Origin: Rhodobacterales bacterium HKCCE4037
GTDB lineage: Bacteria > Pseudomonadota > Alphaproteobacteria > Rhodobacterales > Rhodobacteraceae
Length of the DNA stretch: 64,000 nucleotides
Assembly (NCBI GenBank): GCA_015689645.1
Contig: WVSM01000001.1
Coordinates: 124,001-188,000 of the forward strand
Reading direction: 5' to 3'
Under the pieces are notes generated by a model. That model saw only the letters and a program-made list of their open reading frames with translations. It did not search any database and had not been told where the DNA came from. The translations under genes were made by a program, and so were the position numbers. This document shows, one piece after another, positions 49,792 through 60,028 of the stretch. The first letter of the stretch is position 1. Each line of letters starts with the position of its first letter.

Positions 49792-51312
49792 ATGAACGAG
49801 ATGACCCAGATCGCGAGCGAGTACACCTCGCCGTTCAAGACCCGTTACGACAATTTCATCGGCGGCAAGTTCGTGGCCCCCGTGAAAGGCCAGTATTTCG
49901 ACAACATCACGCCGATCACCGGCGCGAAGGTCTGCGAAGTGGCGCGCTCGACCGCCGAGGACGTGGAACTGGCGCTCGACGCCGCCCATGCCGCGAAGGA
50001 CGCCTGGGGCCGCACCAGCGCCACCGAACGCTCCAACATCATCCTGAAGATCGCCGACCGGATCGAGCAGAACCTCGAACTGATCGCGACCGCCGAGACA
50101 TGGGACAACGGCAAGCCGATCCGCGAGACGATGAATGCCGACATCCCGCTCGCCGTCGATCACTTCCGGTATTTCGCAGGTGTGCTGCGCGGGCAGGAAG
50201 GCTCCATGTCCGAGATCGACCATGACACGGTCGCCTATCACTTCCACGAGCCGCTGGGTGTCGTGGGCCAGATCATCCCGTGGAACTTCTCGGTCCTGAT
50301 GGCGGCGTGGAAGCTGGCGCCGGCGCTGGCTGCCGGGAACTGCATCGTGCTGAAGCCGGCCGAGCAGACACCCGCCGCGATCATGGTCGTCGTCGAACTG
50401 ATCGCCGACCTTCTGCCCGACGGTGTGCTCAACGTCGTCAACGGCATGGGGCCGGACGTGGGTGGCCCGCTGGCTGAGTCTGACCGGATCGCCAAGATCG
50501 CCTTCACCGGTTCGACCGAAACGGGCCGCATCATCATGCTCGCCGCGACCAAGAACCTGATCCCGGTGACGCTGGAACTGGGCGGCAAGAGCCCGAACAT
50601 CTTCTTCTCGGACGTGATGGCGCAGGATGATGCGTTCCTCGACAAGGCGGTCGAAGGCTTCGTCCTCTTCGCCTTCAACCAGGGCGAGGTCTGCACCTGC
50701 CCGAGCCGCGCGCTGATCCAGGAAGATATCTACGAGGAATTCATCGCGCGCTGCATCAAGCGGGTGGAGGCCATCGTGCAGGGCGACCCGCGGGACATGA
50801 ACACGATGGTCGGCGCGCAGGCCAGTGCCGAGCAGCAGGAGAAGATCAAATCCTATCTCACCATCGGCGTCGAAGAGGGGGCCGAGGTGCTGACCGGCGG
50901 CGCGGAGGCACGGATGAGCGGCGATATCGCGGGTGGCTTCTACATCCAGCCGACGATTCTGAAGGGCCACAACAAGATGCGCGTCTTCCAGGAGGAGATC
51001 TTCGGGCCGGTGGTTTCGGTCACGACCTTCAAGACCGAGGAAGAGGCGCTCGCCATCGCGAATGACACGATGTACGGCCTCGGCGCCGGGGTCTGGACCC
51101 GCGACGGCACGCGGGCCTATCGCTTCGGGCGCGAGATCGAGGCGGGGCGCGTGTGGGTCAACAACTACCACGCTTACCCGGCCCACGCGGCCTTCGGCGG
51201 CTACAAGCAATCGGGCGTGGGACGCGAGAACCACAAGATGATGCTCGACCATTACCAGCAGACCAAGAACATGCTGGTCAGCTACAACCCCAACAAGCTC
51301 GGCTTCTTCTGA
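49792..51312 (+). CDS. NAD-dependent aldehyde dehydrogenase (AldB/ExaC/AcoD type)
   Basis: A 506-residue enzyme oxidising aldehydes, probably acetaldehyde, to acids. It has the cofactor motif [21 protein letters not shown], the general base Glu in LELGGKSPN and the catalytic Cys in [14 protein letters not shown] (two Cys separated by Thr, as in ExaC/AcoD enzymes). The C-terminus is typical ([25 protein letters not shown]). GGAGGA lies 6 nt before the ATG at 49792; the frame extends upstream but without support. Control by the adjacent GAF-Fis regulator is inferred. Confidence 0.94.
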   Translation: MNEMTQIASEYTSPFKTRYDNFIGGKFVAPVKGQYFDNITPITGAKVCEVARSTAEDVELALDAAHAAKDAWGRTSATERSNIILKIADRIEQNLELIATAETWDNGKPIRETMNADIPLAVDHFRYFAGVLRGQEGSMSEIDHDTVAYHFHEPLGVVGQIIPWNFSVLMAAWKLAPALAAGNCIVLKPAEQTPAAIMVVVELIADLLPDGVLNVVNGMGPDVGGPLAESDRIAKIAFTGSTETGRIIMLAATKNLIPVTLELGGKSPNIFFSDVMAQDDAFLDKAVEGFVLFAFNQGEVCTCPSRALIQEDIYEEFIARCIKRVEAIVQGDPRDMNTMVGAQASAEQQEKIKSYLTIGVEEGAEVLTGGAEARMSGDIAGGFYIQPTILKGHNKMRVFQEEIFGPVVSVTTFKTEEEALAIANDTMYGLGAGVWTRDGTRAYRFGREIEAGRVWVNNYHAYPAHAAFGGYKQSGVGRENHKMMLDHYQQTKNMLVSYNPNKLGFF

Positions 51313-51329
51313 GCCTTTCGTGAGACGAA

Positions 51330-51360
51330 AAATGCCGGCCGCGTCGCGTGGCCGGCATTT
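51330..51360. terminator. bidirectional terminator
   Basis: AAATGCCGGCC / GGCCGGCATTT with a 9-nt loop lies between the converging aldehyde dehydrogenase and CBS genes. A/T ends serve both directions. Confidence 0.78.
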
Positions 51361-51379
51361 GCTGTGCGGGGCAGGGTGG

Positions 51380-51901
51380 TCAGCCGACGATCAGCTGCTT
51401 GATCTGAAGCGCTTCGAGTTCCAGCTGGTTCAGCCGGAAATGAACCGCGTCGCCGATGGTGATGAGGCCGATCAGCGTCGGTCCGTCGACCACCGGCATG
51501 TGGCGGAAGCGGCCCTTGGTCATGCGGGTCAGAACGGTGACGAGCGGGTCGGAGGCCGTGCAGGTCTCCACCTCGCGGGTCATGACGTCCTCGACCTTCT
51601 GGGGCAGGGTCTGGCCCGGCGTGTCGGCCAGTTTGCGGACGATGTCGCGCTCGGACAGGATGCCGACGAGACCGCCGTTGGCGTCGGTCACGACCAGCGC
51701 GCCGATGCGGTGATCGCGCAGCTTCTCGACCGCTTCGTGCAGGGTCTGCTGGGGCCGGATCGAATAGACCGTGCCGTCCTTGCCATCGAGCACTTCCTTC
51801 ACAAGCGCGTTGGAGGCGCTGGTATTTGTGCTTACGGATTGGCTCGAGGTGCGCTGTTTCTCGTCGTCCTTGCGCACGGGGGGGCGGTAGGATTCGGGCA
51901 T
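51380..51901 (-). CDS. CBS domain pair protein
   Basis: A 173-residue cytoplasmic protein with two CBS domains (about 45-100 and 108-162): TVYSIRPQQTLHEAVEKLRDHRIGALVV, GILSERDIVRKL, VEDVMTREVETCTASDPLVTVLTRMTKGRFRHMPVV and GLITIGDAVHF. Such stand-alone pairs bind adenosine nucleotides and sense energy state. A disordered Ser/Thr-rich N-terminal 30 residues precede them. There is no link to a recognisable partner; the next genes are transcribed divergently. Confidence 0.9.
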   Translation of the reverse strand: MPESYRPPVRKDDEKQRTSSQSVSTNTSASNALVKEVLDGKDGTVYSIRPQQTLHEAVEKLRDHRIGALVVTDANGGLVGILSERDIVRKLADTPGQTLPQKVEDVMTREVETCTASDPLVTVLTRMTKGRFRHMPVVDGPTLIGLITIGDAVHFRLNQLELEALQIKQLIVG

Positions 51902-51983
51902 GTCATCGGTTCCTTGCTTGTCCTGCGGACTTGGGTCGTGTCACAGAGACTAGACCGGAACAGGCCAAGGGCGCGAAATAATT

Positions 51984-52175
51984 TTGTTCGAGGGGTTATA
52001 TCTGACACCGGCTGTGGCGACGGCCTTGTTCGTGCTGGCCTGCCTGGCGGGCTATCGCTACCGCGCCGTCTGGAAGGCCGAGGGGCCGCGCTGGCAGCTG
52101 TGGCTCTACGGCCTGATCGCAGCGGGCGGGTTGCTGGTGCTGGGGTTCGTGCCGTTGGCGGGAGGAGGGGCCTAA
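51984..52175 (+). CDS. possible small membrane protein next to nqrM
   Basis: A 63-residue frame encoding two hydrophobic segments (about 8-25 and 38-58) around a charged loop (YRYRAVWKAEGPRWQ). No in-frame ATG exists. The frame opens with TTG at 51984, but GAGGGG (51990-51995) would better suit a CTG codon at 52002. The protein-like composition and hydrophobic pattern suggest it is real, but the start is unresolved. It overlaps the nqrM stop tail to tail by 4 bp. Confidence 0.45.
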   Translation: MFEGLYLTPAVATALFVLACLAGYRYRAVWKAEGPRWQLWLYGLIAAGGLLVLGFVPLAGGGA

Positions 52176-52414
52176 CCCTCCTGCGCCTCCATCTCGGCCA
52201 GCATCTTGCGGGCGCGGGGGCAGTGGCCCAGACGTTCCTTCAGCGGGCTGTCGGGGTCGATTTCCTTGTGGCAGACAAGGCATTGGTCCGCGTCACCGAT
52301 GGCATTGAGCCCGCCGCAGCTGCCCTTGATCCGCTTGCCCTGCACGATCACGCCGATCGCCATGCCGAACACAACGATGCACAGGATCAGGAAGGTGAGA
52401 ATCGCGGTTTCCAT
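52172..52414 (-). CDS. nqrM: Na+-NQR maturation protein NqrM (DUF539)
   Basis: An 80-residue protein with one N-terminal membrane segment and the conserved cysteine motif KGSCGGLNAIGDADQCLVCH. NqrM is needed to assemble the NQR complex and probably delivers iron to the NqrD/NqrE site. Length and motif match. It lies downstream of apbE on the same strand (20-nt gap), and both serve the nqr operon transcribed the other way. Confidence 0.95.
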   Translation of the reverse strand: METAILTFLILCIVVFGMAIGVIVQGKRIKGSCGGLNAIGDADQCLVCHKEIDPDSPLKERLGHCPRARKMLAEMEAQEG

Positions 52415-52434
52415 GGGCGCGCCCTCCGCGCGGA

Positions 52435-53460
52435 TCAGGCCTGCAGGCTGGTGTAGGCGCTGCTGGCGGTGGTGACGAAGCCGGTGCCGGGCTCACGGTC
52501 GATGAACAGGACGGCCAGCCCCTCGGCCTCGGCGATTTCCAGACCGCGCTCACGGCCCAGGACCAGCATCGCGGTCGACCAGGCGTCGGCCATCATGGCG
52601 TTCTCGGCCAGAACCGTGGTCGACACCGTCTGGTGCAGGATCGGACGGCCCGTCGCCGGGTCGATGATGTGCGAGTAACGCGTGCCGCCATCCTCGAAGA
52701 AGTTGCGGTAATCGCCCGAGGTCGCCATGCCGAGGCCCGAGATACCGGCCACGGAGTTCAGGGCACGGTCGCCCGCGACGGGCGATTCGATGCCGATCTG
52801 CCAGGGCAGGCCGCCCGCATTGTGACCGGCTGCGTAAAGGTCGCCGCCGATCTCGACCATGAAATCGCTCAGGCCGAAGTCGCGCAGCACATCGGCGACA
52901 CGGTCGACGCCGTGGCCCTTGCCGATCGCGGCGAGGTAGATGCCCGCGTCCGACTCGGTCTTGGTGATCTGGTCGCCCGCGAGGGTCAGGACACGCTCCT
53001 GGCCGCTGACGGCGAGCGCGTCGGCGATCTCGGCATCCGACGGCAGGTGCGGCGTGGTGCCGCTGGCGCCGAAGCCCCAGGTGTCGATCAGCGGGCCGAC
53101 GGTGACGTCGAAGCGGCCATCGGAGGCGCGGTGCACGTCCTGCGCGGAGGCCAGCACGCCCGCCAGGTTCGGCGAAAGGGTCAGCGTCTCGCCCGCGGCG
53201 GCGGCGTTCACCCGCGAAATCTCGGAGGAGGCATCCCAGTTCGACATCTCGGCGGTCACGTCGGCCAGCGCCACGCGGATCGCCTCGGTCAAGGCCGCTT
53301 GGTCAACGCGGGTGCTGCCGGGAATGGCGAGAATATTGTACCGCGTGCCCATTGTCGCGCCGGAAAGTTCCAGCACCTCGGCGCCACCGCGACAGGCGGC
53401 AAGGCCGGCGGCGGACAGAATCAGGAAGGAACGGCGGGAGAACGTCTGGATGCCGGACAC
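52435..53460 (-). CDS. apbE: FAD:protein FMN transferase
   Basis: A 341-residue periplasmic enzyme that attaches FMN covalently to Thr in SGAT motifs of NqrB and NqrC. The N-terminus has a twin-arginine SRRSFL and a lipobox (GLAAC), so it is probably a Tat-exported lipoprotein. ApbE motifs include ATMGTRYNI, MSNWDASSEISRVN, GRFDVTVGPL, AIGKGHGVDRVADVL, VEIGGDLYAAG and YSHIIDPATGRPI, with the metal-binding Asp region intact. It is divergent from nqrA, and its target motifs lie in this same locus. Confidence 0.95.
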   Translation of the reverse strand: MSGIQTFSRRSFLILSAAGLAACRGGAEVLELSGATMGTRYNILAIPGSTRVDQAALTEAIRVALADVTAEMSNWDASSEISRVNAAAAGETLTLSPNLAGVLASAQDVHRASDGRFDVTVGPLIDTWGFGASGTTPHLPSDAEIADALAVSGQERVLTLAGDQITKTESDAGIYLAAIGKGHGVDRVADVLRDFGLSDFMVEIGGDLYAAGHNAGGLPWQIGIESPVAGDRALNSVAGISGLGMATSGDYRNFFEDGGTRYSHIIDPATGRPILHQTVSTTVLAENAMMADAWSTAMLVLGRERGLEIAEAEGLAVLFIDREPGTGFVTTASSAYTSLQA

Positions 53461-53624
53461 GGGACATGCCTCCTAGGAATGCTTGCGCTCTGGGCGCTGT
53501 GCTTGCATATGGCGTCGGCAATGCGGCTGCAACCGGGGCGTCCGGAAAAAAACATCGCAAAAAACGCCCGGACCCGGTTTTGCTCGGCGCTCAGCCGTCG
53601 CATAAGGTAAGAAAAACGGATGGC

Positions 53625-54974
53625 ATGCCGGTGAAGACTTTCTCATTCAAACGCGGGCTGGACCTGCCCATCGACGGCGCGGCAAAGGCCGGAACGGTGC
53701 AGGCCGTGACCGTGGGAACCGTTGGGGTGCTGGGGGCCGATTACATCGGGCTGAAGCCACGCCTCGCGGTGGAAGAGGGCGACGTGGTGGCGCGGGGCGC
53801 ACCTATCCTGGCCCACAAGGACAACCCCGAGGCGCAGATCACATCGCCGGTGTCGGGCCGCATCAAGGCGATCAACCGGGGCGCGCGGCGCAAGCTCATC
53901 AGTGTCGAGATCGAGGTGGACGAAGGCGCCGCCGAGCCGGTGGATTTCTCGGGCATCGGCAATGTCGGCACGGGTGACGGCGTGGCTGAACGCCTGTGTG
54001 CCTCTGGCCTCTGGACGTCGTTCCGCACACGGCCCTATTCCCACGTTCCTCTGGCCAGCGACCGGCCCGCCGCGATCTACGTGACCGCGATGGATACCGA
54101 GCCGTTGTCGCCCGACCCCGCGCCGATCATCGCCGCCGAGGCGGAGGCGTTCTGCCGCGGGCTCGAGGCGATCTCGTCCCTGACCGAGGGCGCGACCTAC
54201 CTCTGCCAGGCCGCCGGGTCCGGCGTTCCCGGCAGCGACGTGAAGGGCATCACGCCGGTCGCCTTCTCGGGCCCGCATCCGGCGGGTCTGGCCGGGACGC
54301 ACATGCATTTCCTCGAACCGCCAACGTCCGAACGCTTCGTCTGGACCATCGGCTATGCCGACGTCATCACCATCGGCTGGCTGCTTCTGACCGGCAAGCT
54401 CGACACCACCCGCACCATCGCGATTGCCGGGCCGCTCGCCAGCCCGCCGCGGCTGGTGAAATGCGTCGCGGGCGCGTCGATGACTGAACTCTGTGCAGGC
54501 GACAACCCGGACGGGCTGCCGATGCGCGTGATCTCCGGCTCGGTCCTCAGCGGCCGGGCGGGCGAGGGCGTCGATGCCTACCTTGGACGCTACGCGCGCC
54601 AGATCACGCTGATGGAAGAGGATCACGAACAGATCCCGATGGGCTGGATCCGTCCGATGTCGTCGAAATACGCGTTCCAGCCGGTCCTTGGCTCGGCCTT
54701 CACGCGCAAGCTCTATGACCTGACAACCAACCTCAACGGCGGGCGTCGTGCGATGGTGCCGATCGGCACCTTCGAGGAGCTGATGCCGCAGGATTACATG
54801 CCGACGCAGCTTCTGCGGTCGCTTCTGGTGATGGACACCGACCAGGCGCAGGCGCTTGGCGCGTTGGAACTGGACGAGGAAGACCTCGGCCTGTGCGGCT
54901 TTGCCTGCCCGGCCAAGTATGAATATGGAATGGCCCTCCGCGAGAGCCTGACCAAGATCGAAAAGGAGGGCTGA
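53625..54974 (+). CDS. nqrA: Na+-translocating NADH:quinone reductase subunit A
   Basis: A 449-residue peripheral subunit of the NQR sodium pump, implicated in quinone binding. KTFSFKRGLDLPIDG at the N-terminus, ITSPVSGRIKAINRGARRKL (a biotin-domain-like barrel) and the C-terminal LGLCGFACPAKYEYG are family hallmarks. The ATG at 53625 is the first that fits; the frame is open far upstream over apbE. It is the first gene of nqrABCDEF, with 3 nt to nqrB. Confidence 0.97.
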   Translation: MPVKTFSFKRGLDLPIDGAAKAGTVQAVTVGTVGVLGADYIGLKPRLAVEEGDVVARGAPILAHKDNPEAQITSPVSGRIKAINRGARRKLISVEIEVDEGAAEPVDFSGIGNVGTGDGVAERLCASGLWTSFRTRPYSHVPLASDRPAAIYVTAMDTEPLSPDPAPIIAAEAEAFCRGLEAISSLTEGATYLCQAAGSGVPGSDVKGITPVAFSGPHPAGLAGTHMHFLEPPTSERFVWTIGYADVITIGWLLLTGKLDTTRTIAIAGPLASPPRLVKCVAGASMTELCAGDNPDGLPMRVISGSVLSGRAGEGVDAYLGRYARQITLMEEDHEQIPMGWIRPMSSKYAFQPVLGSAFTRKLYDLTTNLNGGRRAMVPIGTFEELMPQDYMPTQLLRSLLVMDTDQAQALGALELDEEDLGLCGFACPAKYEYGMALRESLTKIEKEG

Positions 54975-54977
54975 GCG

Positions 54978-56177
54978 ATGGGCCTGCGCAGCTTCTTCGA
55001 CCGCGTCGAGCCGCATTTCGAGAAGGGCGGCAAGTACGAGAAGTGGTTCCCCATCTACGAGATGGTGGAGAGCTTCCTTTACACGCCGAAGACGGTCACC
55101 ACCGCGGCGCCGCACGCGCGCAGCTACATCGACATGAAGCGGATCATGACCTACGTCGTGATCGCGACGGTGCCCTGCATCCTCTTCGGCCTCTACAACA
55201 CCGGGTTGCAGACCAACCTCGCCATCGCCGAGCATGGCGCGAGCGGTTGGCGCGCCGCGATCATCGAGGGCCTCGGGATCGGCTTCAACGCCAACAATCC
55301 GCTCGCCAATATGCTGCACGGGCTGCTGTATTTCCTTCCGATCTACATCGTGACGCTGGTCGCCGGCGGCGCTTGGGAGGTGCTGTTCGCCACCATCCGC
55401 CGGCACGAGGTGAACGAAGGCTTCCTCGTGACGTCGATGCTCTACACGCTGATCCTGCCGGCCACGACGCCGCTGTGGCAGGTGGCGCTTGGCATCTCCT
55501 TCGGGGTGGTGATCGGCAAGGAAGTCTTTGGCGGGACGGGGAAGAACTTCCTCAACCCCGCACTGGTGGGCCGCGCGTTCCTGTATTTCGCCTATCCCGC
55601 CTACATGTCGGGCGACTCGGTCTGGACGCCGGTCGATGGCTTCTCGGGCGCCACCGCACTGGCGATCACGGCCTCGGACGGCCCCGCCGCGCTTCCGGAA
55701 TACGGCATCACCTGGATGGACGCCTTCATCGGCACGATCCAGGGCTGTCTGGGCGAGACCTCGACCATCGCCTGCCTGATCGGGCTCGCGTTCCTGCTGG
55801 TCACGAAGATCGCAAACTACCGCATGGTGGTGGGATGTCTTCTGGGGATGATCGCGTTCTCCTCGCTGCTCAACTGGATCGGCTCGGACACCAACCCGGC
55901 CTTCGCCACGCCATGGTACTGGCACCTCGTGATCGGGGGGTACGCCTTCGGCCTGGTCTTCATGGTGACGGAGCCGGTCTCGGGCTCGCACACCAACATA
56001 GGCCGATACATCTACGGCGCGCTGATCGGCTTCATGGTCGTGATGATCCGCGTCATCAACCCGGCCTTCCCCGAGGGCATGATGCTGGCGATCCTGTTCG
56101 GCAACGTCTTCGCCCCGCTGATCGACTACTTCGTCGTGCAGGCCAACATTCGCAGGAGGGCGCGCCGCCATGCCTGA
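54978..56177 (+). CDS. nqrB: Na+-translocating NADH:quinone reductase subunit B
   Basis: A 399-residue membrane subunit with about ten membrane segments. The covalent FMN site is Thr226 in DGFSGATALA, the motif used by ApbE. The N-terminal LRSFFDRVEPHFEKGGKYEKWFPIYEM block is characteristic. NqrB also holds riboflavin and carries sodium through the membrane. AAGGAGG in the end of nqrA serves as its ribosome-binding site. Confidence 0.97.
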   Translation: MGLRSFFDRVEPHFEKGGKYEKWFPIYEMVESFLYTPKTVTTAAPHARSYIDMKRIMTYVVIATVPCILFGLYNTGLQTNLAIAEHGASGWRAAIIEGLGIGFNANNPLANMLHGLLYFLPIYIVTLVAGGAWEVLFATIRRHEVNEGFLVTSMLYTLILPATTPLWQVALGISFGVVIGKEVFGGTGKNFLNPALVGRAFLYFAYPAYMSGDSVWTPVDGFSGATALAITASDGPAALPEYGITWMDAFIGTIQGCLGETSTIACLIGLAFLLVTKIANYRMVVGCLLGMIAFSSLLNWIGSDTNPAFATPWYWHLVIGGYAFGLVFMVTEPVSGSHTNIGRYIYGALIGFMVVMIRVINPAFPEGMMLAILFGNVFAPLIDYFVVQANIRRRARRHA

Positions 56178-57063
56178 TGAGGACAACAAGAATCGCGAAG
56201 AGGGGGATGCCAACTTCACCCCCGAGATGAACCCGCCCGACCGCGACCTTCCGGCCCCGGAAGGCGAGATCATCACCGGCGGTTTCCTGAGCCGGTTCCT
56301 GAACATGCCCGCCGACAACACGGCCAAGACCGTGATCGTGGCATTGGGCCTGTGCCTTGTCGCGTCGATGATCGTGTCGGCCGCCGCCGTGTCCCTGCGT
56401 CCCTTGCAGGAGCAGAACGCGGCGCTGGCCCGGCAGGCCGTGATCGTCGACGTGGCCGGTATCGCCGATGAGGACGGGGACGTGGCCGAAGCCTTCGCCC
56501 GGTTCGAGCCGCAGGTGCTGGAGCTCGCCACCGGCGAGTTCACCGACCAGTTCGACCCCTACGAATTCGATGACCGCGCCGCCGCCGACGACCTGACCCT
56601 GTCCACGCCGCTGGAGGATGACCCGGCCAGCATCCGGCGGCAGGCGAATTACGTGACCGTCTACCTGTTGCGCAACGATGACGGCAGCCTCGACCGCGTG
56701 GTCCTGCCGGTCTACGGCTACGGGCTGTGGTCGACTCTCTACGGTTTCATCGCCATCGAAGAGGACGGCAACACGATTTACGGCCTGCAGTTCTACGAAC
56801 ACGCGGAGACGCCGGGCCTGGGCGCCGAGGTGGACAACCCACGCTGGCGCGCACTCTGGCGCGGGCGGCTGATCCGCGACGAGGCCGGCACGCTGGCGAT
56901 CACGGTGGCCAAGACGCCGCCCCCGCAGGGTGAGGAATTCCATGTCGATGCCCTGTCGGGCGCGACGCTGACCTCGCGCGGGGTCGATAACCTCGTGCGG
57001 TTCTGGCTTGGGGAGCGCGGCTTCGAGCCCTTCCTCGAACGTGTAAGAGCAGGAGAGATCTGA
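56170..57063 (+). CDS. nqrC: Na+-translocating NADH:quinone reductase subunit C
   Basis: A 297-residue subunit with one membrane segment (about 54-76) and a periplasmic FMN domain. The FMN-binding Thr266 is in [14 protein letters not shown]. Compared with NqrC of about 257 residues in Vibrio, there is an acidic, Pro-rich cytoplasmic extension of roughly 40-45 residues before the membrane segment. The start overlaps nqrB by 8 nt and the stop overlaps nqrD. Confidence 0.96.
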   Translation: MPDEDNKNREEGDANFTPEMNPPDRDLPAPEGEIITGGFLSRFLNMPADNTAKTVIVALGLCLVASMIVSAAAVSLRPLQEQNAALARQAVIVDVAGIADEDGDVAEAFARFEPQVLELATGEFTDQFDPYEFDDRAAADDLTLSTPLEDDPASIRRQANYVTVYLLRNDDGSLDRVVLPVYGYGLWSTLYGFIAIEEDGNTIYGLQFYEHAETPGLGAEVDNPRWRALWRGRLIRDEAGTLAITVAKTPPPQGEEFHVDALSGATLTSRGVDNLVRFWLGERGFEPFLERVRAGEI

Positions 57064-57716
57064 TGGCACAGACCTACCGGACCATGCTCGTCGACCCGAT
57101 GGTCGACAACAACCCGATCACGCTGCAGGTGCTTGGCATCTGTTCGGCGCTGGCCGTGACCTCGTCGCTGAAGGTGGCGCTGGTGATGACCATCGCGGTG
57201 ACGGTGGTGACGGCATTCTCGTCGATGTTCATCTCGATCCTGCGCTCGCAGATCCCGTCGTCGATCCGGATCATCGTGCAGATGATCATCATCGCCTCGC
57301 TGGTGATCGTGGTCGACCAGATCCTCCGCGCCTTCGCCTATGAAATCTCGCGCACGCTGTCGGTCTTCGTGGGCCTGATCATCACCAACTGCATCGTGAT
57401 GGGCCGGGCGGAGGCCTTCGCGATGAAGAACCCGCCGTTCGCGTCCTTCGTGGACGGCATCGGCAACGGGCTTGGCTACGGGCTGATCCTGATGCTGGTG
57501 GGCTTCGTGCGGGAGCTGTTCGGTTCCGGCTCGCTCTTCGGGATCACGATCCTCGAGACCACCAACAACGGTGGCTGGTACGTACCCAACGGGCTCCTGC
57601 TGCTGCCGCCCTCGGCCTTCTTCGTGATCGGCCTGCTGATCTGGGCGTTCCGGTCGTGGAAGCCGGAACAGGTCGAGGAACGTGAATACAAGATCCAGAC
57701 GGTGGAGGCGCACTGA
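57063..57716 (+). CDS. nqrD: Na+-translocating NADH:quinone reductase subunit D
   Basis: A 217-residue subunit with six membrane segments, homologous to Rnf[22 protein letters not shown] holds one of the half-membrane cysteines that, with NqrE, coordinate the intramembrane iron centre. The second is in [17 protein letters not shown]. It starts within the nqrC stop, so translation is coupled. Confidence 0.96.
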   Translation: MAQTYRTMLVDPMVDNNPITLQVLGICSALAVTSSLKVALVMTIAVTVVTAFSSMFISILRSQIPSSIRIIVQMIIIASLVIVVDQILRAFAYEISRTLSVFVGLIITNCIVMGRAEAFAMKNPPFASFVDGIGNGLGYGLILMLVGFVRELFGSGSLFGITILETTNNGGWYVPNGLLLLPPSAFFVIGLLIWAFRSWKPEQVEEREYKIQTVEAH

Positions 57717-58324
57717 TGGAAGAGCTTCTTTCCCTCGCCGTCCGCGCCATCTTCGTCGAGAACATGGCGCTGGCCTTCTTCCTGGGCATGTGCACCTTCC
57801 TCGCCGTGTCCAAGAAGATCGCCACGGCCATCGGCCTCGGCATCTCGGTCATCGTGGTGCAGTCGATCACGGTGCCCGCGAACAACCTGATCCTGACTTA
57901 TCTCCTGGCGCCCGGTGCGCTGTCCTGGGCCGGGTTCCCAGACGTGGACCTGACCTTCCTCGGCCTGATCTCCTACATCGGGGTGATCGCGGCGATGGTG
58001 CAGATCCTCGAGATGATCCTCGATAAGTATTTCCCGCCGCTCTACAACGCGCTGGGGGTGTTCCTGCCGCTCATCACGGTGAACTGCGCGATCCTCGGCG
58101 GGTCGCTGTTCATGGTGGAGCGGGATTACAACCTCGCGGAATCGACCGTCTACGGCCTGTCGTCGGGCTTCGGTTGGGCGCTCGCGATCACCGCCATGGC
58201 GGGCGTGCGCGAGAAGCTGAAATATTCCGACATCCCCGACGGGCTTCAGGGTCTCGGCATCACCTTCATCAGCGCCGGATTGATGGCCATGGCCTTCATG
58301 TCCTTCTCCGGCGTGAACCTCTGA
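57716..58324 (+). CDS. nqrE: Na+-translocating NADH:quinone reductase subunit E
   Basis: A 202-residue subunit with six membrane segments, homologous to RnfA. The iron-binding cysteines lie in [14 protein letters not shown] and [14 protein letters not shown]. It overlaps the nqrD stop by 1 nt. It forms the inverted-topology pair with NqrD. Confidence 0.96.
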   Translation: MEELLSLAVRAIFVENMALAFFLGMCTFLAVSKKIATAIGLGISVIVVQSITVPANNLILTYLLAPGALSWAGFPDVDLTFLGLISYIGVIAAMVQILEMILDKYFPPLYNALGVFLPLITVNCAILGGSLFMVERDYNLAESTVYGLSSGFGWALAITAMAGVREKLKYSDIPDGLQGLGITFISAGLMAMAFMSFSGVNL

Positions 58325-58334
58325 GGCGCGGATC

Positions 58335-59558
58335 ATGCAGACATTCTCCCTCGGCGTTCTCCTGTTCTCCCTCATCGTGTTGGCGCTGGTGGCGATCATC
58401 ATGGTCGCCCGCTCGCGGCTGGTGTCGTCGGGCAACGTGAACATCACGATCAATGGCGAAAAGACGATCTCGGTGCCCGCAGGCGGCAAACTGTTGCAGA
58501 CGCTCGCGGCGGCGGAACTGTTCGTGCCCTCGGCCTGCGGCGGTGGCGGCACCTGTGCCCAGTGCCGGGTGCGCATCCACGAAGGCGGCGGGTCGATCCT
58601 GCCAACCGAGGAAAGCCACATCACCAAGCGCGAGGCCGCCCGGGGCGACCGCCTGTCGTGCCAGGTCGCGGTCAAGCAGGACATGCAGGTCGAAGTCCCC
58701 GAAGAGGTCTTCGGCGTCAAGAAATGGGAATGCACGGTCCGGTCGAACGAGAACGTCGCGACCTTCATCAAGAACCTTGTGCTGGAACTGCCCGAGGGGG
58801 AGGACGTGAACTTCCGCGCCGGCGGCTACATCCAGATCGAAGCCCCGGCCCACAAGGTGAAATACAGCGATTTCGCCGTCGAGGAGGAGTACCGGGAGGA
58901 TTGGGACAAGTTCAACATCTGGCAACACGAGTCGAGCCTCGATGAGCCGATCGAACGGGCCTATTCCATGGCGAACTACCCGGACGAGAAGGGCCTGATC
59001 ATGCTCAACGTCCGCATCGCCACCCCGCCGCCCCGCACCGAGGGCATCCCGCCGGGCAAGATGTCGTCCTACATCTTCAACCTCAAGCCGGGGGACAAGG
59101 TCACGATCTCGGGACCGTTCGGTGAATTCTTCGCCCGCGAGACCCCGAAGGAGATGGTCTTCATCGGCGGTGGTGCCGGCATGGCGCCGATGCGGTCGCA
59201 CATCTTCGACCAGCTCAAGCGGCTGGAGAACCGCGACCGGAAGATCACCTTCTGGTATGGCGCCCGCTCCAAGCGCGAGATGTTCTTCGTCGAGGATTTC
59301 GACCAGCTGGCCGAGGAATTCGACAATTTCGAATGGCACGTGGCGCTGTCCGACGCGCTGCCCGAGGATGACTGGGACGGCTACACCGGCTTCATCCACA
59401 ACGTGCTCTACGAGGAATACCTCAAGGATCACCCAAATCCCGAGGATTGCGAATACTACATGTGCGGCCCGCCGATCATGAACCAGTCGGTCATCAACAT
59501 GCTGCTGGAGCTTGGCGTCGACCGCGAAGACATCATGCTGGACGATTTCGGCGGCTGA
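58335..59558 (+). CDS. nqrF: Na+-translocating NADH:quinone reductase subunit F
   Basis: A 407-residue NADH-oxidising subunit. One N-terminal membrane segment (about 5-25) is followed by a 2Fe-2S ferredoxin domain with Cys68, Cys74, Cys77 and Cys109. A ferredoxin-reductase-like FAD/NADH module follows ([42 protein letters not shown]). All cluster ligands are present. It is the last gene of the operon, 10 nt after nqrE. Confidence 0.97.
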   Translation: MQTFSLGVLLFSLIVLALVAIIMVARSRLVSSGNVNITINGEKTISVPAGGKLLQTLAAAELFVPSACGGGGTCAQCRVRIHEGGGSILPTEESHITKREAARGDRLSCQVAVKQDMQVEVPEEVFGVKKWECTVRSNENVATFIKNLVLELPEGEDVNFRAGGYIQIEAPAHKVKYSDFAVEEEYREDWDKFNIWQHESSLDEPIERAYSMANYPDEKGLIMLNVRIATPPPRTEGIPPGKMSSYIFNLKPGDKVTISGPFGEFFARETPKEMVFIGGGAGMAPMRSHIFDQLKRLENRDRKITFWYGARSKREMFFVEDFDQLAEEFDNFEWHVALSDALPEDDWDGYTGFIHNVLYEEYLKDHPNPEDCEYYMCGPPIMNQSVINMLLELGVDREDIMLDDFGG

Positions 59559-59616
59559 GCCGCCGGATCGGCCACGGCTCCCCGTCCTTCGCTCCGCATG
59601 CGGAGGGGCGCGTGGC

Positions 59617-59640
59617 CCCGGTCTCCGGCGCCGGGTTTTT
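59617..59640 (+). terminator. nqr operon terminator
   Basis: CCCGG (59617-59621) pairs with CCGGG (59631-59635), followed by TTTTT. A second palindrome, CTCCGCATGCGGAG at 59592-59605, lies just upstream. Both are within 80 nt of the nqrF stop. Confidence 0.62.
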
Positions 59641-59725
59641 CAACGGATCATGGGTTGCGAGTATACGGGCGGCAGGGGTCTGCCGCCCGACACTGCATCT
59701 GGGGGGCAGACCGCCCCAGTGCCGC

Positions 59726-60028
59726 CTAGCGCGCCTCGGCGGTCGCGGCATTCCAGTCCATCGCTTCGAAATTCTCGCGATGGGCGAAGCGGACAAGGTG
59801 GTTGTCGATGATGCCGCGCGCCCGTTCGAGGCCGGCATCGTCTTCTGCTGACACGTTCGCGGTGAGGACCGAGTCGGTTGCCGTCAGTGTCGCGGGGCCG
59901 ATCGGCAGCGCCAGCCGACCCTCGGTTTCGCTGAAGCTGACCTCGATCTTGTGCGCGAAGTGTTTGCACAATTGCTGCAGGTACTGGCTGGCCTTAGGCG
60001 TCTCGTACTGGCCGGTCTGGTGAAGCAT
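59726..60028 (-). CDS. DUF2218 family protein
   Basis: A 100-residue protein matching DUF2218: YLQQLCKHFAHKIEVSFSETEGRLALP and ARGIIDNHLVRFAHRENFEAMDW are the signature. The function is unknown, but family members commonly sit next to iron-siderophore uptake genes, as here, where it is divergent from an importer operon. The intergenic 139 bases may hold an iron-responsive operator; I could not identify a clear Fur, Irr or RirA box. Confidence 0.9.
   Translation of the reverse strand: MLHQTGQYETPKASQYLQQLCKHFAHKIEVSFSETEGRLALPIGPATLTATDSVLTANVSAEDDAGLERARGIIDNHLVRFAHRENFEAMDWNAATAEAR

Noticed and set aside
53643-56543. A 966-codon open frame antisense to nqrA-nqrC
   Set aside because: It is the complementary-frame shadow expected in high-GC coding DNA. 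It has low-complexity Arg/Asp/His-rich sequence, no ribosome-binding site and no recognisable domain, while nqrA-C are certain.
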